DNA of 64,000 bases from Piper betle. Lineage: Eukaryota; Streptophyta; Magnoliopsida; Piperales; Piperaceae. Every line of letters starts with the position of its first letter. The first letter of the stretch is position 1. Shown here piece after piece: positions 20,500 to 31,700 of this stretch. Location of the stretch: contig JAURVB010002694.1 of assembly GCA_033002965.1 (NCBI GenBank), positions 1 to 64,000 of the forward strand, written 5' to 3'. A program made the position numbers and the translations under genes. Under the pieces are notes generated by a model. It had not been told where the DNA came from. It worked only from the letters and a program-made list of their open reading frames with translations, and ran no database searches.

Positions 20500-23400
20500 C
20501 AGGTTTTTAATTAACTAATTGATTAATTAAATGTTTTCTGCATGGGCTTTTGAGTAGTAATGGCACAGCTTTTTTAAACATTAACAGCTCGTTCTCAAAC
20601 TAGTTGAGTGGTATAATTACCCTAAAACAAATGGCGAGACAAATAGGAAATATAGAGATGGAGATTTGCGAGGCCAGCGAGTAAATTGAAGGGGGAAAAG
20701 AGCACACGGGATAAACGAGGATATCTGCAATCAAGTTGTTAGAAAAATAATACAATTTGTTAAAAAAATTTCAGACCTGGATACTAGCCCAGAAAGCAAA
20801 TTAAGCTTAGTTAATTAGCACGACTAATAATAGTATAAGCTATATATATAATACAGGATTCAACATAGAACACTACTCTCTTAGTTAGTAATCTCTAGAA
20901 GTAATACGATCATGTGAAGCGATTATTCTATTCCCTAGATATGAATACATAATGGAAATTTCATTGTATATTTAATCGCCAGGAACATAAAAGCCAGACC
21001 CAACTTAATGTTAATTTGTTATGCAAACAATAAGTTGAAATTCATGAAGCTTTCACAAGCTGAAATTTCACAAAAAGTGTTCTACACATACAAGAAGATG
21101 AATGGTTTTATTTTGTTAACGCATCTACTTTTTATCATATATATATATATATATAAAGAGAACTAAAACTTACATTATCTCTACAAACAAAATATGGACT
21201 TCAGTGACGAAAATATTCGTCACCGACGTGAAGAAGTATTTGTGATGAGGTTCATGGTGACTTATTTAAAACTTCAGTGGCAAAATTTGTGTCAGTGAAC
21301 CCCTGTTTTCTCACCTTAACCAAAACTCGTGCTGTGACGAAAAAGTATGAAATGTAACTAATAAAAATACAATAAAAATAAAAATAATAAATTAAACAAT
21401 TATAATCAATTTATTCATTCAATTAGAGTTTATCGACTATCATCTCTTTATTAAATTAGAATTTATCTCTGCGAGTTAATCTCTAATATAAAAAGGGTCT
21501 AAATAGCGCAACATCTCGACTTAGTAATATGATTGTATAAAAGGTAAAGGCCAAGAAGAAGCAGGGTGATATCAGAGGAGGAGAAAGGTCATATGCAGGG
21601 GTAGAGGGCCGCCCACTTCCTTTGTCGCCATCTCGTTCGGAAGATCACTGCCTTAGCTGTTATTCTTGGAGGTTGTTGTGCCGTCTTCTGCATCCTTGTG
21701 GTTGGAGATTACTCGTTGCCAACTTTTCTCCAATACACCCTTTTTTTCCTGGGTGAAAGACATGACTTGATGACACTTATAATACTGGATCGATTCTGAC
21801 CACCCAAGCTCGATATATTGTCAATCCTGGCCTACCCATATCCCATATTAAACCCATTACCATGATTCGCTAGCCAGCTGCACGAACCACAAAAACACAA
21901 AATGGGCTCAACTATAGTTAAGCATAGAAGAGATTACAATCCCAATGATGCATGATAATCAAGCTTATGAGCTGTAGAACGCCCAAGTTGGAATAAACAG
22001 CTTGCAGCCAGTGCCTCATTTCCGACGTGTTACCAGAGAAGACGAGTACACTGGAAGCACATTATTTGCGGGTAGATAACAGGAACAATATTGTATAGTA
22101 GCTTAGAACATGGGTACTGTGTAGAATTATACTATATGCATGTCATATCAATTGGGTTCACTATATGTGGACAGGTTGAACAAGACAGAGGGGTGGAAGC
22201 GAACGTGACGATCTGAATGCATGTAGCGTTGGCCCTATTCTATGCTGCCTAATTCATCTACTTTAAAGATGTTGTATGTATTACATTTTGGTCGTTTCCT
22301 ATGAAGTGATGAGATGGGTATTTTACTTCTACATGCGTGGAGTTAGAAGTGGGATGGTGACTGTAAACTACCCTACTCAACCGGCAAAACTGAGTGGCTA
22401 GCTTACCATGTAGCACCAGATACGCCAAGCATGAGCTTCGACTGGGGGGGTGGGCGCGTAATGTCTGTAACCATTGTCTCAGTGCCGGTGTGTATGTATC
22501 AGACTTGTGGAAGGGGACAAGGCAAAAAGCTGAGAGCGATGAGACAGAAGGGTGCTACAGGAAAAGTTGGCTGTCCGTTGCTTGAACAGAAAACAAGTCA
22601 CCTATTTCACTACACACTGCCAAGATCATCTACTTAGTGGAGTCCTTTTTTATCCCCTGATCCTAATTACTTTGGTTTTTTTTACTCAATATATGTTTTT
22701 CCCGTTGATTGAAATGATAAAGCATTCAATCAATATTCTTCTTCTTTTACCACGACACCAGAAAGGTGGGTAAGAAACTTCTGGTACCCGCGCAGGGGAA
22801 ATCATAGCCCGTGTTTTTACATCCAACAACATCGACACTGGAAGTTTTACCATCAGCATGCAGCTATGTTAGAAACCTAAAACAGTTATTATTTGATTAC
22901 CAATTATTGTAAAAAAAGTTAGTTATCTCAATCCAAAGTGCAGGGTGCGCAAGGAGCAACCTGTCACAGGCACTAGAAGTTTGTGTGGTGAATATGGATC
23001 TTAAGCAAGAATTCATGCGATTACAAGTGATAGAGTTTTGATGACAGGATATTCTTCCTAATACCAACTCTCTATTTTCTCCGGACAATGGAATAGCAGT
23101 GTATAAGCATCCGCGGAGTTAAACAAAAACAATCAACCAATGATTCAAAATTTAGGAAACAACCCAATCTCATAAATGTATAGTAAATTAACGTTGCAGG
23201 GACAAATTGTGATAAGTATATATATACTTCCATCTCCAATCTACATTGCATCCAAGTTCTTTCAGCTAATACAATTTTCTTAAGGTAATTGGGGTGTGCC
23301 AATGATGGCTTGAAATCCTTTCTTCCATCAACCCCATAACATTTGAATGACTATCACCTTAAACACAGGTGGGTATCATCACCTTACACCATTTGGCTTC

Positions 23401-25190
23401 AACTGTTTTTTGCTTGTTGAGATGTCTTTTTTCCCTCTAAAACTCAAATCAGTAGCCTATCTGATGCTTGCTCTTCTAGTAAGATTCACACAAAGAAGAG
23501 ATACCTAAAAAGAAGCATAGTGTTTGGCGATTAGAAGGTGGTAACAAACTTTTGACATGTCCTAGAAGTTAGAGCTAGTATATAAAGCTAATTTTCTTAT
23601 TCGTGAATCATGCTCAGAATTTGAAACCAAAATTGTGTGACGAACATGAGCAATTTTCACACGATACAGTTAACAGTAATAAAACAGCAAATTCCTGCCC
23701 ATCTCATGTAAGTACAAATTTTCTCTAAATTATATAAGACGGATTTGTTAGCCTGCAGTACAATCTGCAATTTATATACTTCAAACAGCTACTTGTTTTG
23801 AGATTTCCAGAGTAGTGTCAATGGAAAATTTTGAAACTGAAATAACAGAAATTATGGGTACAGAAAAACAATAGAAGAATAAAAAATAAAAACAAAGAAG
23901 TGGAGAAGTAGAGAATTTTAACCAGCAACAAAATAATGGCAGAGTATATACACCTATTTCATAGCATACTCCTCAAATTGTAATACTTTACACCTCCATG
24001 ACACGTATCAACCTCCAATTCTACTGAAACTTACTAGGACTACTAATAGAAGAACCAGTTGAACATATAAAGAGCTACAAACATGACTAGGGCACTATCA
24101 TTAAAGCATCATACGCATCAAAATAACAACAGCAGCATGTGAACTACCTTTTCAACACAGTATAGAAAACCAATTTTACTCAATTACATCCACTATTCAC
24201 AGTTCATTTCCATCATCCATATACATATTGCCAACTGTTCTAAAGGGGTCACATTTTAATTTCGATATTCTTTAACACTTCAGAGCGATGAAAAGATCCA
24301 AGAAAAGTAGGCTTAAATCATTACTTTGATTTGTTGTCTGTTAAAGTTATAAAAGATATCATAGCCCTAGCAGCCGATATTAAAAATGACTTCTACTTCA
24401 CAGAACTTTGCAGCTTCTTTCTTCCATGATACAATCACTCTTGATCTGAGACATTTTACAACCATGAAAAGGTGGTTTGGTACGCATATTTATCAAAAAA
24501 TGATGCTTACTGAAGCAATTCAAAACATTTTAGTCAAGCTAACTGCAATTTAAGCAAATGGAAAGATGGTCAATGCTCATCCTGTAACTTTCTATTGTCT
24601 TAATAAAAACAACAATAATAGATCAGTCAATTGAAAGAGCAAAAGTCTTTCAGGTTGAATATACAACAGGCACACATTGATAGCAAGCACCTCAAAGCTA
24701 GCACATGCAAATATATTACATCCTGGTTATAAGTGAACTTATAAGGAACCTGACCACAAAGAACTATGCAAGGTCAAATTTTGAACTTCTATGATTTTTT
24801 TTTTTTAAATAATTAAAGGAACCATATAACTTTTGTAAAAGAAACAGATAAATAGGTGGTTGGCGATATGCAATGAACAGATGAATAAAAAGCATAACTC
24901 AGTAATTACATTCACTAAAGACAAGCAAAAACTTGAAACATCCATTCACATCCTAAACATCTTTGAATAATACAATCTCAATGTTATTTTTGATTCCAGT
25001 AGCACCTTAAACTTTTAATGTACCACTCCTCAAAAACTTGAGCAATACTTGCTAGGAATTTAAGAGGAATCTGAATGTTTCATTGGTCTCCACCAATCCT
25101 TTTTGAAACAATTTCTTTTCTAAAACTAAAATACACAAAATAGAAATTCCCAAATGCCTTACATAATGCTGGAAATCAAACAAAATTGCA
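20500..25190. other. Gene-poor intergenic region
   Basis: No coding exon is supported. It contains an (AT)n run at about 21137-21155 and an inverted repeat, GTGACGAA...TTCGTCAC, at 21204-21223; similar GTGACGAAAA sequence occurs again near 21334. That motif is of a type seen near ends of plant CACTA and MULE elements, but no paired ends or target duplications were found. The short frames at 22.4-22.8 kb and 23.0-23.3 kb show no recognisable domain. Confidence 0.5.
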
Positions 25191-25193
25191 TAC

Positions 25194-25980
25194 CTTTCTC
25201 TAAGATGGTGTGCACCACATGAAAAGGTACAGGGGCAAAAATATCGGACTCCGGAAGAGCCATCCATATATCCTCCATGGAACACAAGTGGAGGCATTTC
25301 TCCTTTATAAATTTCCTGCACCCTCAATACTCTCATGAATGACCTAAAAGGAGAAGGACCACTTTTTTTAGAGGCCCCTGCTTTCCTCCTCAAAGTTGTT
25401 AATGCCTCTCTGTTTCCATTTCTCAGTCTATCATTCTCAACAAGCTAAAAATGCCGTAGGACATGTCAAACCAAAGTGAAGAAAAATAAAATAAGAGCAC
25501 AAAGCAAGTTTCAACTTTAGACCTGATGCCTGGCCAAAAGAAGATGCTCTGCCTCCATTTATACCTCAATTAGCTTCTTGCCCATCTATTATCTTCCTAT
25601 TGATAAACACTGACATTCAACGACAACAAAGAACGTGAAGAAAATATGAAAAACAAACCAAATTTAGTTTTCTAGCATAACACTACTTTCGGATCGCCAA
25701 AAATGGGGAAAAGTTCTTACAGTTTTCATGTGTGAAAAAGAAATATATCCTCTACTTTCGGATCGCCAAAAATGGGGAAAAGTTCTTAAAGTTTTCATGT
25801 GTGAAGAAAAAGAAATATATCCTCTTCACAAAACCTAATATCATACCTGATGTCCAACTTGCATCATATGTCAGGTTGTTCAAAGACAAAACCATTACTG
25901 ATTGTAAATTTCTTCTTGATTTTTGGATGCAACGGTTTCTCATTTCTTGTGAGCTCTGATTTTGAGGTCTCCACCTTATT
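25194..25980 (-). pseudogene. Remnant of a coiled-coil-like gene of unknown family
   Basis: Three exon-like pieces lie in order on the minus strand. The first is at about 25975-25864 (VETSKSELTRNEKPLHPKI, ending in a stop). The second, 25558-25523, reads MEAEHLLLARHQ and ends at CAG|GTCTAA. The third, 25444-25194, has an acceptor ATTTTTAG and a donor AAAG|GTATGC and begins LVENDRLRNGNREALTTLRR. The last two would join in frame as a charged, coiled-coil-like segment. In the third piece the reading appears to pass through all three frames: after SPFR the plausible continuation is VIHESIEGAGNL in another frame, then KEKCLHLCSMEDIWMALPES in the third. That implies two single-base losses. I do not recognise the family. 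Further exons downstream were not found, so this is a fragment or a broken gene. Confidence 0.45.
25683..25823. repeat. Tandem duplication, two 69-72-bp copies
   Basis: The segment starting CTACTTTCGGATCGCC and ending GAAATATATCCT occurs at 25683-25751 and again at 25752-25823. The copies differ by one base substitution and a 3-bp insertion (GTGAAGAAAAAG instead of GTGAAAAAG). Because they are nearly identical, the duplication is recent. It falls in what would be an intron of the coiled-coil remnant. Confidence 0.92.
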
Positions 25981-26542
25981 TGTATACTTTTGCCCTGGGG
26001 GTTTTTCAATATAACTTTTTATCTTATCAAAAAAAGCAGTAACAATCAGAATACCCTAAATGATAAGTTCAACTCACATATGCAATAATGAAATTAGTTC
26101 TATAACAACAGTGATATTACACCTAGGACAAGAATACCCAACATCCGAAGTGCCAAGACATTCAAAAACACGAGTAAATCCTTGGCTAGAACCACAAGAA
26201 GAACATCTAAACATCTAAACTAACGTATAAAAAAACTAATGCATCAAACAAGGTGCATCAGTGGGAAAATTAAGCAACTTTACAGCTCCAATACGTGAAT
26301 TTCATTGAGAATAAATAATGATAACAAAGCATGCAGACTACCATGGATAGATTCATAATTTGAGCTTCTTCACTAGGAATGCAGATCAATTAGCCGAGAA
26401 AATATGTTCTAATTGCAACAAACAAGTTATAACACATCAAACTACAACAAACAGCTGGTGTACGTCAACAACGCAATCAACACTCAAAACACTATACAAG
26501 GGCCCATCGCAGAAAAGGGAGAACCAGAAAAAGACTTCACCT

Positions 26543-26734
26543 TTTCGAGACTTCGGAGGGGAGAGATCGCCGGCGGCGGTGGCCGGAGCTGAGGGTGGTG
26601 GCCGGCGAGAGGGAGGAATCAGGAAATTGTTTGGCGGGAAAATGGAGGTTTTTTCCAGGAAAATGTGGGAATCTCGCGACCGTTAGTGGGGACGGACATG
26701 TAGGAAAATGGAAATAGGTCATTGCGATTTCCAA
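26543..26734 (-). other. Possible leader exon of the minus-strand coiled-coil remnant
   Basis: GC-rich sequence on the minus strand, rich in Pro, Ser and Arg codons, ends at a donor-like AAAAG|GTGAAG (boundary at 26543). Its composition contrasts with the AT-rich flanks and suits a 5' exon of a gene read leftward. No protein family is recognised, and linkage to the pieces at 25.2-26.0 kb is inferred from position only. Confidence 0.3.
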
Positions 26735-26774
26735 TCCGACTAGGGGTTAGTGGTAACGGACATGTTGGAAAATG
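26682..26774. repeat. Direct repeat, two 29-bp copies 64 bp apart
   Basis: GTTAGTGGGGACGGACATGT plus AGGAAAATG at 26682-26710 is repeated at 26746-26774 with three differences. It lies at the start of the possible leader exon. Confidence 0.85.
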
Positions 26775-26860
26775 ATTGAGCCGGGCCGGGTTGGCCTGAT
26801 AAGGGCTCCAGACCAAGAGGGAAGCTTGGCCCAATTTAAGAGCCCCGACTCGACGGAGCC

Positions 26861-26958
26861 TTGAGCCGAGGGAAGCTGGCTCGGCTTGATTGCGTTGAGC
26901 CGAGGGAAGCTGGCTCGGCTTGATTGCGTTGAGCCGAGGGAAGCTGGCTCGGCTTGAT
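26861..26958. repeat. 34-bp tandem repeat, almost three units
   Basis: Units begin at 26861, 26895 and 26929 with TTGAGCCGAGGGAAGCTGGC and continue TCGGCTTGATTGCG; the third is cut after TCGGCTTGAT. Each unit contains the inverted repeat GAGCCGAG...CTCGGCTT, so each could fold into a small stem. The units are essentially identical. Confidence 0.93.
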
Positions 26959-26959
26959 G

Positions 26960-27491
26960 TTTTTCTAGAAAAAAATCGAATATTAGGGAAAAAAATGGAA
27001 TTATATAATAGTTACAAAAAAATTTATCGAAATGGTTATTCTAATTTGGCCCATTAACATTGTCTGAATTCGAATTACTGATCACCTACAAGAGGCTAAA
27101 AAGTTTTTAATTATGAATTTGGTATTTTTAATGAGTTGGTATAAAAGTTAAAGTTGTTTTTTTTTAATGTCTGCAGTAGTAAAAATTAACTCAAGTCTCT
27201 AAATTACTAATAACCTTATCAAAAAATATCACTAGTATGTAAAATATCCCAATAACATCATCTGTAAGTAAAACTGTAAAGAACAAAATTAATACGGCTT
27301 AGAATTAATCTGATCCACCCCCATTTATTCTCAAGGACCATACCAACAACTTCTTCCTGCTCATATTCAAGAACACAAACATGATTGAAAACCAAGAAGC
27401 CTGTGACTCGAGAATATCATTCATTTCCTCTTCTCTAACAATAGATCATTCCACAATCATCCGCTCATACAATGTACAGTTATAAGAAGTC
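26960..27491. other. Intergenic and 3' flank of TLP18.3
   Basis: AT-rich. The last 150 bases or so before 27492 should include the TLP18.3 3' untranslated region, since that gene is read leftward. No other feature is seen. Confidence 0.5.
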
Positions 27492-29496
27492 TTATTTTTT
27501 GGAAACATATGCATAGTACTGAGCCATTGGAACAACAAAGGCAATGACTAGCAGTCCTCCCACCAAAACTGTGAATTGACCACGCTTCTCATCTGTCTCT
27601 TCCCTGCTTTTGAAGTTGGACTCCCGCTTGTTGTCTTTAAAGGTTGGTCCACCAGGATCAGGGAGTCCATCAATGGCAGCAACCAGCCTTTTGGCACTGC
27701 TCAATATAGCCTCATTGTACTTCTCATCCGTAGCAAGAACTGCAAACCAAATACCCAAAAAGAAATAGTTGTGATATTGGATTTTGCTCATGTACCCAAT
27801 AAAAAACAGTTGATTTATGACTGTTAGAACTTAATCTTTCAAATGCCAAGCAGTTCAGGAAATGTGAATTCATATTGGAAATGCAGCACCCAAAGATAAG
27901 GTAAACAAGTGGGATAATGTAGAACTTATTTCAGATTTAGTTCTGTCACGTCCAAAAAATTTAATCATGCTTTTAACCATACAATTTGCTTTAGAGGATT
28001 ACAGAACAATGAATACTTAGATGATATCTATCATAGTAGAAAAAGGCATTGTTTCATCTACCATTAGTAATAAATAGTTCGCAAAATTATGCAGAATAAA
28101 TAAACTCTATACCTGGAAGATTTTCGGATACAGTTGCATCAAGAACAATATCTCCCACTGCTTGAATAAAAGCAGGCCCTCCTGTGATGGCACCTTCTTT
28201 CTGACTGGTAACTAGCACAACCATTCCCTTGTTGTTACCTTCTTCAACGGTGGGATACCATTTTTCCAAAACTTGGTCGGCATACTCAAAGGCATCTGCT
28301 TTGCTCTGCACTCAGTGTGGCTCCTACTGTTAGCTTCTATCTTATACTTGCTCTGGTCTTTTTAGAAAAACCAAATAAATAAGAGTATGATGATCAATCT
28401 AATAATAATGGTTGGAGATCTTAACTCACTACACTCAAACATATCATTTCTGGGCAATTTAATCAACATATCCATGTATCACTCCCACCTGCTAGTATCC
28501 ACATCCTAAACCAATCTTCGTTTTCTTTTTTCACATTGTTTTGAAGACATATATCACACTCTCATTGTAAAGCCTAGGTGTCAAAACCCAAGAAGATCTG
28601 CGTATGAACTTGTATAGATTTTTAACTTAGTTAAGTACATAATGTGATAATGATATATACTACTGCACAAATCTAAGATCTTATATCATCACAACAATGC
28701 CTATATCATACATCTCCCTGATATCATGTCAATGCTTCTATAATTATGACCCCTTTTATCTTGGTCTAGCACTCTTTAATTCATCTATTATAAGCTCATT
28801 TCATTATCTATTAGCAACCAAACACAGTTCTTCTTCAACTCTATATCATTCTCCAAAGAATCTTGAAAAATTTTCGTTTTCAATTCAACTGATATACACC
28901 CTTTCCACTCGTGACTAGTCACATAAATGAACTCGCAATGCTATGTACGTCTCACCTCAGTAATATCATCCCTTCAATTTTATATATCAAAAAATTGAAA
29001 TAACCAATTTCCTAAAAGATTATAAAAAGATCATTTTACAGAGTTTAACATTTGAAAAAAAAACTTACTGTAAGCTTCCGAACTGTGACAAAGTTGATGT
29101 GGAAGTTCTTTCTGGACTCCAAATCCGACATTAACCGCTTGATGTCAGACTTTGTCAACCTGCTAAGAACACCGGCATCATCCACCACATAGGATTCCGT
29201 CGGTGGGCCATCATAGATCACATCAAACTCAGAGGCCAGAGCTTGGTGGGAAGGCAAGACCGGGCAGAAATTGATGGCAAGAGAGAGTGCCAGAGCTGCT
29301 ATTCCATGGTGGCGTGGGAAAGCCAGCTCTTGCTCCCTGATGGTGTGGATGATGGCACAGTCTGAGCTAGAGCTAATCTCTTCTGACTCAAACTGGGCAC
29401 CTTAGGAAGAGAGCAGTGAGGGGACTTGCAATGGTGTGAAGGTGAGATGATGGACTTTGAGAAGGGAGAGAAGCTTGGAGAGAAGATGGCTTCCAT
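27492..29496 (-). CDS. TLP18.3: Thylakoid lumen 18.3 kDa protein (TPM domain), three exons, one apparent frameshift
   Basis: TLP18.3 acts in the chloroplast thylakoid lumen in photosystem II repair and has been reported to have acid phosphatase activity. Exons read leftward: 29496-29069, 28305-28113 and 27739-27492, with GT-AG introns of 763 and 373 bp. Exon 1 encodes a Ser/Pro-rich transit peptide, a hydrophobic lumen-targeting stretch (GIAALALSLAINFCPVL) ending QALA before SEFDV, and the start of the TPM domain (YVVDDAGVLSRLTKSDIKRL). Exon 2 has EYADQVLEKWYPTVEEGNNK and GAITGGPAF. Exon 3 ends in a membrane segment, GGLLVIAFVVPMAQYYAYV. The three exons total 869 bp, one short of a multiple of three. 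The break lies at about 29300-29315, where SKSWLSH must shift frame to reach HHGIAALAL. With that base restored the protein would be about 289 residues, normal for the family. Identity is secure; integrity is not. Confidence 0.93.
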
Positions 29497-29499
29497 GTA

Positions 29500-29953
29500 A
29501 GTAGTTGGGAGCTCAAAATGGTGGGAAATGTACAGATGGAACGATATAATCCTACTTTTGGTTTCTTATTTTACGAATTTTTTATGGATGGTGAGTTCAG
29601 ATTGGTGGCAGAGTTTCGAATCTGGCTAAGGTCATCAACAATCTTGTTAACAGCTATTAGCCATGTAAATAGATGATGTTATTTTGGTCTTTTCATGACT
29701 GCATGGGTAAATATATATATATATTTCTTTTTATTTTATTTTTTTGGAGTGCCAGGCCTGTAGAATTAGAGAGTTAGAGGGAAGTTTTGATTTAAGATTT
29801 AACAAGTTTAAGAATTAGAGCTTCACTATTATGATAAAATTTTAGGCGTAGATCTTCTAAAATTATAATGACAAATTCCTACATCAACTCTTGTTAATGT
29901 TATAATGTAACATATAACAGACCAAAAGGCCTAAATATTACTTCGTTATTGCT
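29500..29953. other. Upstream flank of TLP18.3
   Basis: Contains the expected promoter region of TLP18.3 (just above 29496, read leftward) and a short (AT)n run at about 29711-29724. No other gene is seen. Confidence 0.5.
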
Positions 29954-30045
29954 TAACATCTTACATATGTTATTAGATTTACATGGGTATTCCTTTAACA
30001 TCCTACAGATGTTATTAGATTTACATAGGTATTCCTTTTAACATC
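29954..30045. repeat. 42-43-bp tandem repeat, just over two units
   Basis: TAACATCTTACATATGTTAT...GGTATTCCTT at 29954 is repeated from 29996, and TAACATCC begins a third copy at 30039. The units differ at a few positions only. Confidence 0.9.
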
Positions 30046-30046
30046 C

Positions 30047-30790
30047 GAGGGGGAGGCTGATGAAGTAGCAGACGGCATGGAGGGCAAGCCAGAAGAGGGC
30101 GGTGGGGGAGCGGAAGACACCCTCGACAGTGCCGATGCCAAAGTCTAGCCCTGGCGACAGTTGGTGAGCAAAGCGGAGGCTGTTGCTCTAGCAGCTGCCA
30201 CTAGAATTGTAGTACTGATGTACAGATGTGCCGATACCAATGCCCAAAACCCAGAAAATGAAGATGAGGAAGAAGGGGGGGAGGAGGGGTTTGACCCTTC
30301 CGCACCTATCGCTGCCTGTCACCCACCGTTGCCCGGTCACTACCCATTGCTCGCCATCCCCCGTCGCCCACCGTCGCCAGTCGCCTACCATTGCCCATCG
30401 CTACCAATCGCCGCCCATCGCCTATCGCTGCCCATCACCTATTGCTATCCGTCTCTGCCTATTGCCTGTCGCTACCCGTTGATGGTTGCCGGTCACCAGC
30501 CACCACAACTTCTCCCAAACCACTGCCGCTCCTTCCCCCATTCCCATACACTAATCAAAAACTCGAAATGGCTCAACTTTTGCTTTTATACGGGCTCGGG
30601 TCAAGCTTGGTTCTATTGTTTTTTAAGTAACCCAACTCAAACTCAAAATTGTAAAAACCCCAACTCAGAGTGGCCTGTGAATAGCCCTATTGATCTAGAT
30701 CAAGTTACTTGTTTGACCCTTTTTATCGTGTGCGTATGTATGATGTGGTATATACAAGCCACAACCTTAGTCTCCTCCGGTGCTTAACAC
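30047..30790. other. GC-rich, low-complexity patch with no confirmed gene
   Basis: 30290-30530 is a degenerate array of short CGCCCATCG/CTATCGCTGCC-type motifs, open in several plus-strand frames because of its composition. At 30060-30180 the minus strand reads GLDFGIGTVEGVFRSPTALF and WLALHAVCYFISLP, a hydrophobic stretch that could be a captured exon fragment. I could not assign it. After 30560, GCTCGGGTCAAGCTTGG and AACCCAACTC motifs resemble transposon subterminal repeats. No terminal repeats were found. Confidence 0.35.
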
Positions 30791-31254
30791 CGCCCTATTG
30801 AACACTACATCATTTTAGCTCTTATTTTCAAATTTTTTCTTAGTTGAACCTATATAAGTTTAAGACCATGTTTCTTGTGAATTTAAATTACTTGTTGTGT
30901 GTTTAGAACTCCTTTCGGTTCATCCTAACCCCTATGGGACTCGCGGCATGGTTCACAAAGTTGTCCCAATCACTTTAGGGTGAAAATCATAAGTTTTAGG
31001 GTTTTTGGTCAACTCATACCTTATTAAGTATGTCATTCATATCTTTTTCAGTGTGACATTTTACCTATAACATCATCAAGTCATGCCTCAGTAATTTGGA
31101 GCTTTCCAATTTTTTAAAATACCCCTCTTCTTCCCCCTTTTTGCTCCTTTCATCATCTCATCCAACTCCCTCTCCTTGCTCACTCCTCTTCCTTCTTTAG
31201 CCTCTTCCAGCTCCCTTCAAGCTTCTCTAAGCCTATCTAAAGCCTAGCATTATG
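30791..31254. other. Intergenic, CT-rich
   Basis: A T/C-rich stretch at 31120-31230 resembles a transcribed leader or an old LTR, but no gene or paired LTR is seen. Confidence 0.4.
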
Positions 31255-31700
31255 AGAGCCTTCAATTTAGTTACACATCTAATACGTAATATAGTAAGAT
31301 CTTGTTTATTAGTGATAATAAACTATAGATTTTTAACTTTGTTAACAACTGTTGAGGAAATAACTTAGGTCTGTTATGTTTCACTTTGAATTAGAGTCTT
31401 TATAGATGATATCAAAGCAACTTGGTTTTATGTCAAATAGTATGTTGGACTAAAGATATTAGCTAAGCTACTTATCACAGGTCAAAGAAGTCACTTAGGT
31501 TAGTGATAGTAACAAACCAAGTGTAAAAATTTTGAGAACGCAATTTTTTAAGATAAGTGGATTGGAAGATTTCTCAACTTAGTCATATATCTAATACTTA
31601 TTGGGGTAAAATCTTATTTATTAGTTAGAATAAATTATAAATCTTTTAATTGGTTAACCACTTTTGAAGAGACGACTTAAACCATTAGTTTGCGCTTTAA
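31255..31700. repeat. Diverged direct repeat of about 120 bp
   Basis: Sequence at about 31260-31385 (ACATCTAATACG...TTATTAGT...AATAAACTATAGATTTTTAA...GTTAAC) recurs at about 31578-31700 (ATATCTAATACT...TTATTAGT...AATAAATTATAAATCTTTTA...GTTAAC). Both are followed by a GAAT/TTCGGTTTAT-like block. Divergence is considerable, so this is an old duplication. Confidence 0.55.

Noticed and set aside
21204..21340. GTGACGAA inverted repeats as the end of a CACTA or MULE element
   Set aside because: No second end, CACTA terminus or target duplication could be found, so it is recorded only as a motif.
22394..22773. Overlapping short plus-strand frames
   Set aside because: Three frames are open together without any recognisable domain, typical of chance.
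30188..30787. Open frames up to 208 codons on the plus strand
   Set aside because: They arise from a degenerate CGCCCATCG-type array, are open in several frames at once and have no domain or splice context.
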